Of a DNA stretch of 39,018 nt, positions 7,634-15,941 are shown one piece after another (the first letter of the stretch is position 1; each line of letters opens with the position of its first letter). Position numbers and translations under genes: made by a program. The notes beneath the pieces were generated by a model. The model was not told the DNA's origin. It saw only the letters and a program-made list of their open reading frames with translations, and searched no databases. Source of the stretch: CAYJMQ01 sp964392415 (GTDB taxonomy: Bacteria > Bdellovibrionota > JACOXK01 > 2-02-FULL-40-11); the NCBI GenBank assembly GCA_964392415.1, contig CAYMPL010000007.1, positions 1-39,018 on the forward strand, read 5' to 3'.

Positions 7634-8572
7634 ATGTCTGATCGAATTTTTCTCTTTCCCGGACAGGGTTCTCAATACGTTGGAATGGGAAAAGTTTTTT
7701 TTGATAATTTTTCTATCTGCAAGTCGATTTTTGAAGAAGCAGAAGACGCGTTGAAATTTAAATTGCGAAAACTTTGTTTTGAGGGGCCAGAGTCTGATTT
7801 AAAACTGACGCAAAATACGCAGCCTGCGATTTTAACCGTAAGTCTTGCCGCGCATCGCGCGCTTTTTTCTGAAACAGGATTGGAACCGAAGCTTCTAGCA
7901 GGTCATAGCCTGGGTGAATATACGGCTCTCGTGGTTTCGGAGGCGTTGCAATTTTCGGATGCCGTTCGGCTGGTTCGGCTGCGCGGGGGGGCGATGCAGG
8001 AGGCGGTTCCGAAAGGCAAAGGGGCTATGGCCGCGCTTTTGGGGGCTCAAGCGGAGGGGGTTACCGATCTCTGTCGGGAAGTTACTGAGGAACTGGGGGG
8101 TGATGAGACGGTTTCCCCCGCCAATTTCAATGGGGGGGGGCAGGTCGTTGTTTCCGGGACGCGTCGCGCGGTTGAAAAAATGATTGATATTTCGCCGAGC
8201 CGCGGGATCAGGCGCGCTGTAATGCTTGAAGTAAGCGCGCCGTTTCATTGTAAACTGATGGAGCCTGCAGCGTATCGGGTGGCAGATGCGTTAAAAAGCA
8301 TTTCTGTTTCAAAACCGAAAATTCCCTACATTGCGAATGTCGATGCTTTGGTTCACAATGATGCCGAAGGGATTTCTGATCGTCTGATTGCGCAGATTCC
8401 AAATCCGGTTCGTTGGGAAGAATCAATGAGGCTTCTTCCGACATATGGAATCTCCCGGGCAGTTGAGATTGGCCCAGGCAAAGTCTTGACAGGGCTTCTT
8501 CGGAGAACTAATAAAGAGATCAAGACATTCAATATTGAAACCCCAAATGATATAAAAGAAATGAAATCTTAG
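7634..8572 (+). CDS. fabD: Malonyl-CoA:ACP transacylase FabD
   Basis: FabD transfers malonyl groups from CoA to acyl carrier protein. The 312-residue protein shows the oxyanion motif FLFPGQGSQYVGMG at the N terminus, the nucleophile elbow GHSLGEY (residues 90-96, Ser92), the arginine helix LVRLRGGAMQEA and the catalytic His in SAPFHCKLM, then VEIGPGKVLTGLLRR near the C terminus. Length and motifs are standard. It starts 3 bases after fabH and abuts fabG directly. Confidence 0.97.
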   Translation: MSDRIFLFPGQGSQYVGMGKVFFDNFSICKSIFEEAEDALKFKLRKLCFEGPESDLKLTQNTQPAILTVSLAAHRALFSETGLEPKLLAGHSLGEYTALVVSEALQFSDAVRLVRLRGGAMQEAVPKGKGAMAALLGAQAEGVTDLCREVTEELGGDETVSPANFNGGGQVVVSGTRRAVEKMIDISPSRGIRRAVMLEVSAPFHCKLMEPAAYRVADALKSISVSKPKIPYIANVDALVHNDAEGISDRLIAQIPNPVRWEESMRLLPTYGISRAVEIGPGKVLTGLLRRTNKEIKTFNIETPNDIKEMKS

Positions 8573-9319
8573 ATGGTTCTGGAAAATAAAGTTGCGTTGG
8601 TAACAGGTGGTTCGCGCGGGATTGGAGCAGCGATCGTTGTGGCATTGGCAAAAGAAGGGGCAACGGTCTGCATCAACTATCAGAGGAATAAAGAAAAAGC
8701 GAAAATCGTTCTTGCCGAAATTCAAAACATTTCGAAAAAAAATCATTGTCTCATTCCGTTTGATGTTTCTTCCTATTCAGAAGTTGAAAAGGGGATCGAT
8801 CATTGTGCAAAAGAAACGGGATCTATTGATATTTTGGTCAATAACGCGGGAATCACGCGTGACAATCTTTTGCTTCGCATGAAAGAAGAAGAGTGGGACG
8901 AGGTCATACAGACAAATCTTAAAGGGGTTTTTAATTGTTCCAAAGCGGCTGCCAAATGGATGCTCAAGAAAAAATGGGGGCGAATTATCAATATAGCGTC
9001 CCTTTCAGGAGAGATGGGGAATGCCGGACAGTGCAATTATTCGGCGAGCAAAGCGGGAATGATCGGATTTACAAAAAGTCTCGCCAAAGAACTGGCAACC
9101 CGGAATATTACGGTAAACGCTGTTTCTCCGGGATTTATCGAAACGGAAATGACGGGGCATTTTTCTTCTGAACTCAAAGAAGAGCTGATCAAAAAAATTC
9201 CAATGCGGCGTTTTGGAACTTGCGAAGAGGTAGCGCATTTGGTAGTCTTTTTAGCCGCTGAACATGCTAGCTATTTGACAGGACAGGTGATAGGCATCAA
9301 CGGCGGCTTTGGAATATAA
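8573..9319 (+). CDS. fabG: 3-oxoacyl-ACP reductase FabG
   Basis: FabG is the NADPH-dependent beta-ketoacyl-ACP reductase of the elongation cycle. The 248-residue SDR has the cofactor motif TGGSRGIG (residues 11-18), NNAG near 90-93, and the catalytic Ser143 / Tyr156 / Lys160 (IASLSGEMGN...NYSASKAG). The C-terminal VNAVSPGFIETEMT and GQVIGINGGFGI are typical of FabG. The ATG follows the fabD TAG without a gap. The Shine-Dalgarno must lie within the end of fabD, and none is strong. Confidence 0.96.
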   Translation: MVLENKVALVTGGSRGIGAAIVVALAKEGATVCINYQRNKEKAKIVLAEIQNISKKNHCLIPFDVSSYSEVEKGIDHCAKETGSIDILVNNAGITRDNLLLRMKEEEWDEVIQTNLKGVFNCSKAAAKWMLKKKWGRIINIASLSGEMGNAGQCNYSASKAGMIGFTKSLAKELATRNITVNAVSPGFIETEMTGHFSSELKEELIKKIPMRRFGTCEEVAHLVVFLAAEHASYLTGQVIGINGGFGI

Positions 9320-9332
9320 AGGAGGTAAGAGG

Positions 9333-9575
9333 ATGGTTTCAGTTGAAGATCGTGTGAAATCGACTATTGTGAACCAGCTGGGAGTCGATATTAAAAATGT
9401 CAAATCAAATTCCTCACTGATTGATGATCTGGGGGCAGATTCTCTTGACATCGTTGAGCTTGTGATGGCGATGGAAGAAGAGTTTGGTCTTGAAATTCCG
9501 GATGAAGACGCGGAAAAGATTAAAACGGTGGGGGATGTGATCAAATATATTGAATCAAAATCAGGTAAAGCATAA
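9333..9575 (+). CDS. acpP: Acyl carrier protein
   Basis: The 80-residue acidic protein carries acyl chains on a phosphopantetheine arm. The attachment site is Ser37 in LGADSLDIVELVMAMEEEFG, followed by IPDEDAEKIKTVGDVIKYI, all classic AcpP. The ATG at 9333 is chosen because AAAGGAGG (9318-9325) lies just upstream and the usual N terminus (VEDRVKSTIVNQLGV) begins there; an in-frame TTG at 9309 would overlap fabG and add eight atypical residues. It is flanked by fabG (13 bases) and fabF (6 bases). Confidence 0.97.
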   Translation: MVSVEDRVKSTIVNQLGVDIKNVKSNSSLIDDLGADSLDIVELVMAMEEEFGLEIPDEDAEKIKTVGDVIKYIESKSGKA

Positions 9576-9581
9576 ATTCGC

Positions 9582-10829
9582 ATGACCCTTTCACGCCGTC
9601 GTGTGGTTGTAACGGGGATGGGGATTGTATCGCCGCTTGGCATCGGCGTTGAAAAAAATTGGGATGCCTTGACGAAGGGGCGCTCCGGTATCCGCCGTAT
9701 CCAGAAGTTTGATGCCTCCCAGCTCTCTTCACAGATTGCCGGCGAAATTCCCGATTTTAATATCGACCGGTATCTCCCGCCTAAAGAAAGTCGTCGTCTT
9801 GATTCGTTTTGTCATTATGGCTATGTCGCAAGTGAGATGGCGATCAAAGATTCTCAAATTGAGATCACGGAAAAAAATGCCGAGAGGGTCGGTGTTCTTA
9901 TTGGGTCCGGGGTGGGGGGATTGCAGTCGATTGTGGATACTTCAAAAGACCTGACTCAAAAAGGGGCAAGAAGGGTTTCCCCTTTTTTCATCCTTCAGGC
10001 AATCTGTAATACGATTTCCGGCTATGTCTCCATTCGCTTTGGGACAAAAGGACCTAACAGTTGTGTGGTAACGGCATGTTCCACCAGCGCTCATGCGATT
10101 GGGGATTCTTTTCGTCACATTCAATATGGGACAGCGGATGTGATGATTGCGGGGGGGGCCGATGCGGCGGTCTGTGAAATTGGGGTCGCAGGATTTTGCT
10201 CGATGAAAGCGCTTTCCACAAGGAATCAGGAACCTGAAAAAGCGTCTCGCCCGTTTGACAAAGATCGTGATGGATTTGTGATTGCGGAAGGGGCGGCGAT
10301 TGTTGTTTTGGAAGAGCTTGAATCCGCGAAAAAAAGGGGCGCGAAAATAGTTGCCGAAATGATCGGATATGGTTTGAATTCCGATGCCTATCATCTGACA
10401 AATCCATCTCCGAACGGGGAAGGGGCAGCGCGGTGTATGGCTCTTGCTATTTCAGACGCCGGAATCTCACCTCCCGAGGTAGGTTATATCAACGCTCATG
10501 GGACTTCAACGGATGCGGGGGATATTGCGGAGACGGAGGCGATTAAGTCGCTTCTTAAAGGAGATGCGAAAAAGGTCTCTGTTAGTTCCACAAAATCGAT
10601 GACCGGCCATATGCTCGGCGCTGCTGGCGCCGCTGAGGCGATTTTTTCCATTTTGGCATTGAAACATCAGCTCATTCCCCCGACGATTAATCTGGATGAG
10701 CCTGACCCGCGTTGTGATTTGGACTATACGCCTCATCGGGCCAAAGAAAAAAAGATTGAGATAGCTCTCTCGAATTCTTTTGGGTTTGGCGGGACCAATG
10801 CTGGAATTATTTTTAGGAGATTTGCCTGA
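9582..10829 (+). CDS. fabF: 3-oxoacyl-ACP synthase II FabF
   Basis: FabF elongates acyl-ACP with malonyl-ACP. The 415-residue protein starts with RRVVVTGMGIVSPLG and contains the complete Cys-His-His triad with its Lys: Cys166 (VVTACSTSAHAI), His306 (NAHGTSTDAGD), Lys338 (SSTKSMTGH) and His343, and the C-terminal SNSFGFGGTNAG. Length is normal. It follows acpP by 6 bases, and rpiB follows by 9 bases. Because FabF cannot normally start synthesis, its intact state contrasts with the interrupted fabH in the same operon. Confidence 0.96.
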   Translation: MTLSRRRVVVTGMGIVSPLGIGVEKNWDALTKGRSGIRRIQKFDASQLSSQIAGEIPDFNIDRYLPPKESRRLDSFCHYGYVASEMAIKDSQIEITEKNAERVGVLIGSGVGGLQSIVDTSKDLTQKGARRVSPFFILQAICNTISGYVSIRFGTKGPNSCVVTACSTSAHAIGDSFRHIQYGTADVMIAGGADAAVCEIGVAGFCSMKALSTRNQEPEKASRPFDKDRDGFVIAEGAAIVVLEELESAKKRGAKIVAEMIGYGLNSDAYHLTNPSPNGEGAARCMALAISDAGISPPEVGYINAHGTSTDAGDIAETEAIKSLLKGDAKKVSVSSTKSMTGHMLGAAGAAEAIFSILALKHQLIPPTINLDEPDPRCDLDYTPHRAKEKKIEIALSNSFGFGGTNAGIIFRRFA

Positions 10830-10838
10830 AGTGGCACA

Positions 10839-11303
10839 ATGAAGATCGCAATTGGAAATGACCACCGGGGGGTTCAACTCAAAAGGAGTCTCGTTGCTAA
10901 ATTTAAGGGAGTTACCTTTATCGATGTTGGTTCTGATTCCAAAGAGCGTGTTGATTATCCCGATTTTGCGAAAGCGGTTTCTGAAAAAGTTATTTCGGGC
11001 GCCTGTGAGAGGGGAATTTTGATTTGTTCCACTGGGATTGGAATGTCGATCGCAGCGAACAAATTTAGAGGGATTCGCGCGGCGATGGTCTGGAATCCGG
11101 TGGTGGCTGAGATGACGCGTCTTCACAACGATTCAAATATCTTATGTCTGTCTGGGGATTATGTGGAAGAAGAGACCGCATTTAAGATTTTAGAAGTATG
11201 GCTTAAAACTCCGTTTGAAGGGGGGAGACATCAGCTGCGTGTCGACAAGATTAATGAGATTGAAGCTGCCGAAGGATCTCGTCGATTGAAGAAGAAAAAA
11301 TGA
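10839..11303 (+). CDS. rpiB: Ribose-5-phosphate isomerase B
   Basis: RpiB interconverts ribose-5-phosphate and ribulose-5-phosphate. The 154-residue protein has the LacAB/RpiB signatures IAIGNDHRGVQLK (start), DVGSDSKERVDYPDFA, and ICSTGIGMSIAANKFRGIRAA with catalytic Cys63, then RLHNDSNILCLSG and the C-terminal FEGGRHQLRVDKI. The C terminus adds about 10 residues of basic tail (EGSRRLKKKK). It overlaps glyA by 4 bases (ATGA), an rpiB-glyA pairing seen in many deltaproteobacteria. Confidence 0.95.
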   Translation: MKIAIGNDHRGVQLKRSLVAKFKGVTFIDVGSDSKERVDYPDFAKAVSEKVISGACERGILICSTGIGMSIAANKFRGIRAAMVWNPVVAEMTRLHNDSNILCLSGDYVEEETAFKILEVWLKTPFEGGRHQLRVDKINEIEAAEGSRRLKKKK

Positions 11304-12556
11304 GTTACTTGAAAAAAACAGATCCAGAACTTTTTGATGCCATTCAGAAAGAGACCGAACGGCAAGAATACCGTCTCGAACTTATCGCGTCAGAAAACTA
11401 TGCTTCCGAAGCGGTACTGGAAGCACAAGGTTCCGTTCTGACGAATAAATATGCTGAAGGATATCCTGGTAAAAGATATTACGGTGGGTGCGAGTTCGTA
11501 GATATCGCGGAAAAACTTGCCCAGGAGCGCGCGCTAAAACTATTCGGCGCTGATGCCGTCAATGTTCAACCCCATTCGGGCTCTCAGGCCAATATGGGGG
11601 TTTATATGTCGTGTCTTGAACCTCGAGATACGATTATGGGGATGGATTTGAGTCATGGCGGGCATTTGACTCATGGCATGAAGCTCAATTTTTCCGGACT
11701 CTATTTTAATGTTGTATTTTATGGGGTTCGAAAAGAAGATCATCGAATTGATTATGATCAGGTTCGGGATCTTGCAAAAAATCACAAACCAAAACTCATT
11801 ATTGCGGGGGCTTCGGCTTATTCAAGAATCATCGATTTTAAAACATTCCGCCAGATTGCAGATGAGACAGGCGCGCTTCTCATGGTCGATATGGCTCATA
11901 TTGCGGGATTAGTTGCGACTGGAATTCATCCGAGTCCGATCCCTCATGCGCAGTTTGTGACGACAACGACGCACAAAACACTCCGGGGTCCCAGAGGAGG
12001 GATGATTTTTTCCACAAAAGAGTATGAAAAGGTGATTAACAGTCGTATTTTTCCAGGAATTCAGGGGGGGCCACTGATGCATGTGATAGCAGCCAAAGCA
12101 GTTGCATTGAAAGAGGCGTTTTCCCCTGAGTTTAAAAGTTATCAGGCGCAGATTGTGAAAAATGCGAAAGCGATGGCGCAGGCGCTGATGAATCGGGGAT
12201 ACAAATTGATTTCGGGGGGGACTGATAATCATCTTTTTATGATCGATCTTTCTCAATCTCCCCTTACGGGGCTTGACGCTGAAACGATGCTCGATCGCGC
12301 GGGAATTACCGTGAATAAAAACACCATTCCGTTCGAGACTCGAAAACCGTTTATTGCAAGCGGCATCCGAATTGGAACGCCAGCCTGCACCACTCGCGGC
12401 ATGAAGGAAAAAGAGATGGAAAAGATTGCCGACTTTATCGACCTTGCCCTGAAGTCGGGTAAAGATGAAGCCAAACTTTCAAAGATTGCGAACGAAGTCA
12501 AAGACCTCTGCCGCCAGTTTCCGTTTTATTATCATCGCCTCGAACGTCAGGCATAA
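11300..12556 (+). CDS. glyA: Serine hydroxymethyltransferase
   Basis: GlyA converts serine and tetrahydrofolate to glycine and methylene-tetrahydrofolate using PLP. The 418-residue protein shows IASENYASEAVLEAQGS, LTNKYAEGYPGKRYYGGCE, DMAHIAGLVATG and the PLP Lys226 in TTTTHKTLRGPRGG. All are standard and the length is normal. The start codon overlaps the end of rpiB, so translation is probably coupled. No convincing terminator follows; the 72-base direct repeat begins 22 bases after the stop. Confidence 0.97.
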   Translation: MSYLKKTDPELFDAIQKETERQEYRLELIASENYASEAVLEAQGSVLTNKYAEGYPGKRYYGGCEFVDIAEKLAQERALKLFGADAVNVQPHSGSQANMGVYMSCLEPRDTIMGMDLSHGGHLTHGMKLNFSGLYFNVVFYGVRKEDHRIDYDQVRDLAKNHKPKLIIAGASAYSRIIDFKTFRQIADETGALLMVDMAHIAGLVATGIHPSPIPHAQFVTTTTHKTLRGPRGGMIFSTKEYEKVINSRIFPGIQGGPLMHVIAAKAVALKEAFSPEFKSYQAQIVKNAKAMAQALMNRGYKLISGGTDNHLFMIDLSQSPLTGLDAETMLDRAGITVNKNTIPFETRKPFIASGIRIGTPACTTRGMKEKEMEKIADFIDLALKSGKDEAKLSKIANEVKDLCRQFPFYYHRLERQA

Positions 12557-12577
12557 AAAGTCATCTTTTATGTTGTG

Positions 12578-12648
12578 TCAGTATAACGTTCTGACAACTC
12601 TGCTACAATACAAACTACATGCCAATTCCCTATTTACATTTCATTTTT
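12578..12648 (+). repeat. Direct repeat copy 1 flanking the DUF4143 ATPase gene
   Basis: About 71 bases, from TCAGTATAACGTTCTGACA to CTATTTACATTTCATTTTT, match 14208-14279 in the same orientation with only about four substitutions and one single-base insertion. The copies are 1630 bases apart and bracket the ATPase gene and its promoter. Copy 2 lies directly before nrdR. Confidence 0.9.
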
Positions 12649-12738
12649 CGATGAGAGTGCACCGCTACGCTCTTAGCCAATCCAAAAACCTAAATCTTTT
12701 CCATAACTTCGCATTTTGGGTGTCGAAGTTTTGGCAAT

Positions 12739-12785
12739 AAGAACCTATTCTTTAGTCATTATTATATTGAAAAGAACCTATTCTT
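12739..12785. promoter_or_regulatory. Twin palindromic operators upstream of the ATPase gene
   Basis: The 14-base palindrome AAGAACCTATTCTT (arms AAGAA/TTCTT) occurs identically at 12739-12752 and 12772-12785, 33 bases apart, i.e. about three helical turns, on the same DNA face. The second copy fills most of the spacer between a -35 (TTGAAA, 12767) and -10 (TACAGT, 12790), where a bound protein would block RNA polymerase. The regulator is unknown. Confidence 0.65.
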
Positions 12786-12795
12786 TTGGTACAGT
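12767..12795 (+). promoter_or_regulatory. Candidate promoter of the DUF4143 ATPase gene
   Basis: TTGAAA (12767-12772), a 17-base spacer and TACAGT (12790-12795). The -10 ends 6 bases before the ATG at 12802, so the transcript would start at or next to the start codon (leaderless). No Shine-Dalgarno is present. Confidence 0.5.
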
Positions 12796-12801
12796 TTTAC
12801 T

Positions 12802-14169
12802 ATGTTTACACGAAAATCTGATCATGATCTACTTCTGTGGAAGAATAAAAAAAATAGAAAACCTCTTATTTTTCGTGGGGCAAGACAAACCGGAAAAACA
12901 ACACTGGTTAGAAAACTGGGAGAGCAATTTGAAAACTTCATTGAATTAAATTTAGAAAAGGATGCCCACCGAAAGATTTTTTCAGAAGTTAAAGATATCA
13001 AGGAAGTTTTAAAGAGTATCGAAGGGATTTCAAACCAAAGAGTGATACCGAGTAAAACGCTCCTTTTTTTAGATGAAATCCAAAATTCCCAAACGGCCAT
13101 AAAGCTGCTTCGCTATTTTTATGAGGAGTTGCCAGATCTTCATGTGATCGGTGCAGGCTCTCTTCTGGAAGTGCGCATGAAAAGTGAAGGCTGGTCATTT
13201 CCTGTCGGAAGAGTAGAATTTCTCTATTTGTACCCGCTGACATTTGAGGAGTTTTTATCCGTCATAGGTGAAGAAATTCTTCTTCAATCATTGAGGGAGC
13301 TAAAGATTGGAGGCACATTTGCGCCTCCCATTCACGATAAGCTTTTAAGTTTGCTTTCGGACTATATGATTGTTGGGGGGATGCCTGAAGCAGTCAATGA
13401 ATATTTAAAAAGTGGAAGTTTTATTTCCGTCAAGCAATGTCATGAAACCTTGAGCTCTTCGTTTAAGGAAGATTTTGTAAAATATTCAAGGGGGGCAGAA
13501 ATAGAACACTTGAAATTAGTTTGGGATCGAATCCCCTTTGAAATTGGAAAACGAATTACCTATTCTAAATTGGCAGGCTCTGAAGCTCGGTCAAAGGAGA
13601 TATCACAAGCATTTGGTATTTTGCACGAGGCAATGCTTGTGGAAAGAATTTTTCCGACCACACAGACCCTGCCTCCTCTTGTTAAAAAACCAAAAGCATC
13701 ACCCAAGGCAATCTTTCTCGATGTGGGCCTCTGTACGCATATGCTCCATATCAGTCGAAACCAAATTCGGGAGCAGCTGGTAGATCCCTTTTATCAAGGA
13801 GGGCTCATAGAAATGTTTGTGGGACAGGAACTATTGGCTTGTGATTTTTACAGTCGAGATACTTTATTCTTTTGGATTCGTGAAGAAAAGGGGAGCTCAT
13901 CAGAGCTTGATTTTTTAGTTCCCTATGACAAGGGGCTTATTCCCATTGAAGTCAAATCAGGTAGCCATGGTTCGCTCAAATCGCTTCATCAGTTTCTTTC
14001 TAGAAGTTCTTATACGCTTGGAATTCGTTTTTATAATCAGTCAACCCTTAAAATTGAAAGTCATCAAGTGACATTGCCCACGGGCAAAAAGTTAAATTAC
14101 GAGCTTCTTTCTATTCCGTTCTATTTAACCTGGCGATGGAAAGAAATTCTTAATGAACTGCGAGGATAA
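12802..14169 (+). CDS. AAA+ ATPase with C-terminal DUF4143 nuclease-like domain
   Basis: The 455-residue protein belongs to the large ATP-binding protein family with an AAA_14 ATPase domain and DUF4143. Walker A is GARQTGKT (26-33), Walker B LLFLDE (87-92), sensor region VIGAGSLLEVRM (115-126). The C-terminal half has the PD-(D/E)XK-like pattern Glu337, Asp370 (SELDFLV), Glu383-Val-Lys385 (IEVKSG), which suggests a nuclease fold, although activity and role in this family are largely uncharacterised. It is a single-gene unit between glyA and nrdR, bracketed by a diverged direct repeat, with its own promoter and twin palindromes. Such genes are patchily distributed and are probably horizontally transferred. 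It has no helix-turn-helix of its own, so the operator-binding protein is not obvious. Confidence 0.88.
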   Translation: MFTRKSDHDLLLWKNKKNRKPLIFRGARQTGKTTLVRKLGEQFENFIELNLEKDAHRKIFSEVKDIKEVLKSIEGISNQRVIPSKTLLFLDEIQNSQTAIKLLRYFYEELPDLHVIGAGSLLEVRMKSEGWSFPVGRVEFLYLYPLTFEEFLSVIGEEILLQSLRELKIGGTFAPPIHDKLLSLLSDYMIVGGMPEAVNEYLKSGSFISVKQCHETLSSSFKEDFVKYSRGAEIEHLKLVWDRIPFEIGKRITYSKLAGSEARSKEISQAFGILHEAMLVERIFPTTQTLPPLVKKPKASPKAIFLDVGLCTHMLHISRNQIREQLVDPFYQGGLIEMFVGQELLACDFYSRDTLFFWIREEKGSSSELDFLVPYDKGLIPIEVKSGSHGSLKSLHQFLSRSSYTLGIRFYNQSTLKIESHQVTLPTGKKLNYELLSIPFYLTWRWKEILNELRG

Positions 14170-14207
14170 TGCTTATGGACAAACACGTACTGAGGCATAG
14201 AGATTAT

Positions 14208-14279
14208 TCAGTATAACGTTCTGACATATCTGCTTACAATACAAAATACATGCCAACTCCCTATTTACATTTCATTTTT
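14208..14279 (+). repeat. Direct repeat copy 2, upstream of nrdR
   Basis: Second copy of the roughly 72-base repeat described at 12578-12648, ending 21 bases before the nrdR start. In the absence of the ATPase module this would be the glyA-nrdR intergenic sequence. It probably includes the native nrdR upstream region, though I see no clear promoter in it. Confidence 0.9.
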
Positions 14280-14300
14280 TTTTGTGTAGGTTACGCCTCA

Positions 14301-14780
14301 ATGAAATGCCCATTTTGTAGCCATCTGGAAAATCGAGTTTTAGATTCGAGGCTTTCAAAAGAAGGGGATATGACGCGAAGGCGTCGTGAGTGTCTGCAAT
14401 GCGGGAAAAGATTTACAACATATGAACGAATCGAAGAAATTCTTCCATGGGTCGTAAAAAAAGATGGCCGGCGGGAACCCTTTGATCGTTTGAAGATCGC
14501 ATCGGGGATGAAACGCGCTTGTGAAAAGCGACCGATTGGTATGGAACAGCTCGATCAGATTATTGGTGAAATTGAGCGTTATTATCAGGATCGCGGCGAT
14601 CGGGAGATTCAGAGCCAGGAGATTGGACAATTTGTGATGGCAAAATTAAAAGAGTTGGATGAAGTGGCTTATGTGCGGTTTGCGTCTGTTTATCGGGAAT
14701 TTAAAGATATCTCTGAATTTGTGAATGAACTTAAGAGTCTAAAAGAGGATGGAGCAAAGGAAGAGAGGCTTCAAAACTAA
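14301..14780 (+). CDS. nrdR: Transcriptional repressor NrdR
   Basis: NrdR senses ATP/dATP and represses ribonucleotide reductase genes. The 159-residue protein starts MKCPFCSHLENRVLDSR and has the zinc ribbon Cys3, Cys6, Cys31, Cys34 (RRECLQCGKRFTTYERIE), then an ATP-cone (VVKKDGRREPFDRLKIASGM...EEVAYVRFASVYREFKDI). The ATG at 14301 puts the zinc ribbon at residue 3, as in the family; an in-frame ATG at 14250 inside the direct repeat would add 17 hydrophobic residues and is rejected. It heads the nrdR-ribD-ribE-ribBA-ribH-nusB series common in proteobacteria. Confidence 0.96.
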   Translation: MKCPFCSHLENRVLDSRLSKEGDMTRRRRECLQCGKRFTTYERIEEILPWVVKKDGRREPFDRLKIASGMKRACEKRPIGMEQLDQIIGEIERYYQDRGDREIQSQEIGQFVMAKLKELDEVAYVRFASVYREFKDISEFVNELKSLKEDGAKEERLQN

Positions 14781-14818
14781 AAACGATATTCCCCCCCAAC
14801 ATAAAGAGGAGAATCGTT

Positions 14819-15922
14819 ATGGCAGGTGAATTTCAAAACATGGAACATATTCAATTGATGAAGCAGGCCCTGGAGCTCGCTCGGTGTGGTGAGGGACTCA
14901 CAGGACCCAATCCGATGGTCGGCGCCCTCGTTGTGAAAGAGGGGATAGTTGTGGGAGAAGGATATCATCAGAAGGCGGGAGAAGATCATGCCGAAGTGAT
15001 AGCCCTCAAACAAGCGGGTGAAAAGGCGCGGGGTGCCTCGCTTTATGTGACGCTCGAGCCCTGCTGTCATGTGGGTAAGACCGGTCCCTGTACAGAGGCG
15101 GTTGTTCGCGCGGGGATTCGAAAGGTTGTGGTTGGAATGCAGGATCCAAACACGCTTGTGAATGGAAAAGGGATCCGAGAGCTCAAACGCCTCGGGGTTG
15201 AAGTAGAAACGGGTGTTTGTGAGAAAGAATGCCAGGATCTCAATGAATTTTTTATATTTTGGATCAAGCATCAAACGCCCTTTGTGATTTTAAAAACGGC
15301 CTCCACACTCGATGGAAAAATTGCAACGTTTAAAGGGGATTCTAAATGGATTACTTCCGAAACATCACGAAGTCTTGTCGACGATTTAAGAAAAAGAGTC
15401 GATGCGATTTTGGTTGGTATTGGGACGGTGTTGGCCGATAATCCAGCGTTGACCATTTCAAATCAAAATCGTGCCAATCCCCTTCGCGTGATCGTTGATT
15501 CCCGTCTTCGAATTCCCCTTCGGGCAAAGATTTTAAAAGTAGACGATCAATGCAAAACGATGATGGTGACGACCCGAAAATCCCCCCCCAAGAAAAGAAA
15601 ACTTCTCGAGAGAAAGGGATTAGAGGTTGTGGTTGTCCCTGATAAAAAGGGGAGGGTCTCGCTGGTTTCGCTTCTTAAACTTTTGGGGAAGCGGGGGGTT
15701 CTCTCTGTCCTCGTCGAAGGCGGCGCTCAGGTTAACGCTTCATTCTTAAAAGAAAAATTGGCGCATAAAATCTATTATTTTATCGCCCCGCGGATTTTAG
15801 GGGATGACGCGATCGGCGCTTATTCCAAAATGGGATTTAGGGCGCTCGATCAGGCTGTCAAAATCCGAAATATTCAAGTCCAGAATGTAGGGAGTGATCT
15901 GCTTGTTCAAGGTTATTTCTGA
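14819..15922 (+). CDS. ribD: Bifunctional riboflavin deaminase/reductase RibD
   Basis: RibD deaminates the GTP cyclohydrolase II product and then reduces its ribosyl side chain. The 367-residue protein has the deaminase zinc site HAEV (57-60, with Glu59) and PCCHVGKTGPC (81-91, Cys82 and Cys91), then the C-terminal reductase domain from about residue 155 (PFVILKTASTLDGKIA, DAILVGIGTVLADNPALT, VLVEGGAQVNASFL). Length is typical. AAAGAGGAG lies just before the ATG at 14819. The 38-base gap after nrdR is too short for an FMN riboswitch, and no such element is seen. Confidence 0.96.
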   Translation: MAGEFQNMEHIQLMKQALELARCGEGLTGPNPMVGALVVKEGIVVGEGYHQKAGEDHAEVIALKQAGEKARGASLYVTLEPCCHVGKTGPCTEAVVRAGIRKVVVGMQDPNTLVNGKGIRELKRLGVEVETGVCEKECQDLNEFFIFWIKHQTPFVILKTASTLDGKIATFKGDSKWITSETSRSLVDDLRKRVDAILVGIGTVLADNPALTISNQNRANPLRVIVDSRLRIPLRAKILKVDDQCKTMMVTTRKSPPKKRKLLERKGLEVVVVPDKKGRVSLVSLLKLLGKRGVLSVLVEGGAQVNASFLKEKLAHKIYYFIAPRILGDDAIGAYSKMGFRALDQAVKIRNIQVQNVGSDLLVQGYF

Positions 15923-15941
15923 GCTATAAGATTGAGACGAG

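Noticed and set aside
9309..9332. acpP starting at TTG 9309
   Set aside because: It would overlap fabG and place the Shine-Dalgarno sequence inside the coding region; the ATG at 9333 fits AcpP length.
12705..12730. AACTTCG/CGAAGTT hairpin as a glyA terminator
   Set aside because: The 7-base stem has a 12-base loop and no T-tract to speak of, and it lies 150 bases past the stop within the inserted module; too weak to call.
14250..14300. Longer nrdR start (ATG 14250) inside the direct repeat
   Set aside because: It adds a hydrophobic 17-residue leader before the zinc ribbon, which normally begins at residue 1-3. The sequence is explained by the repeat, which is present without nrdR at 12578.
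14781..14818. FMN riboswitch before ribD
   Set aside because: The gap is only 38 bases and contains none of the conserved RFN sequence blocks.
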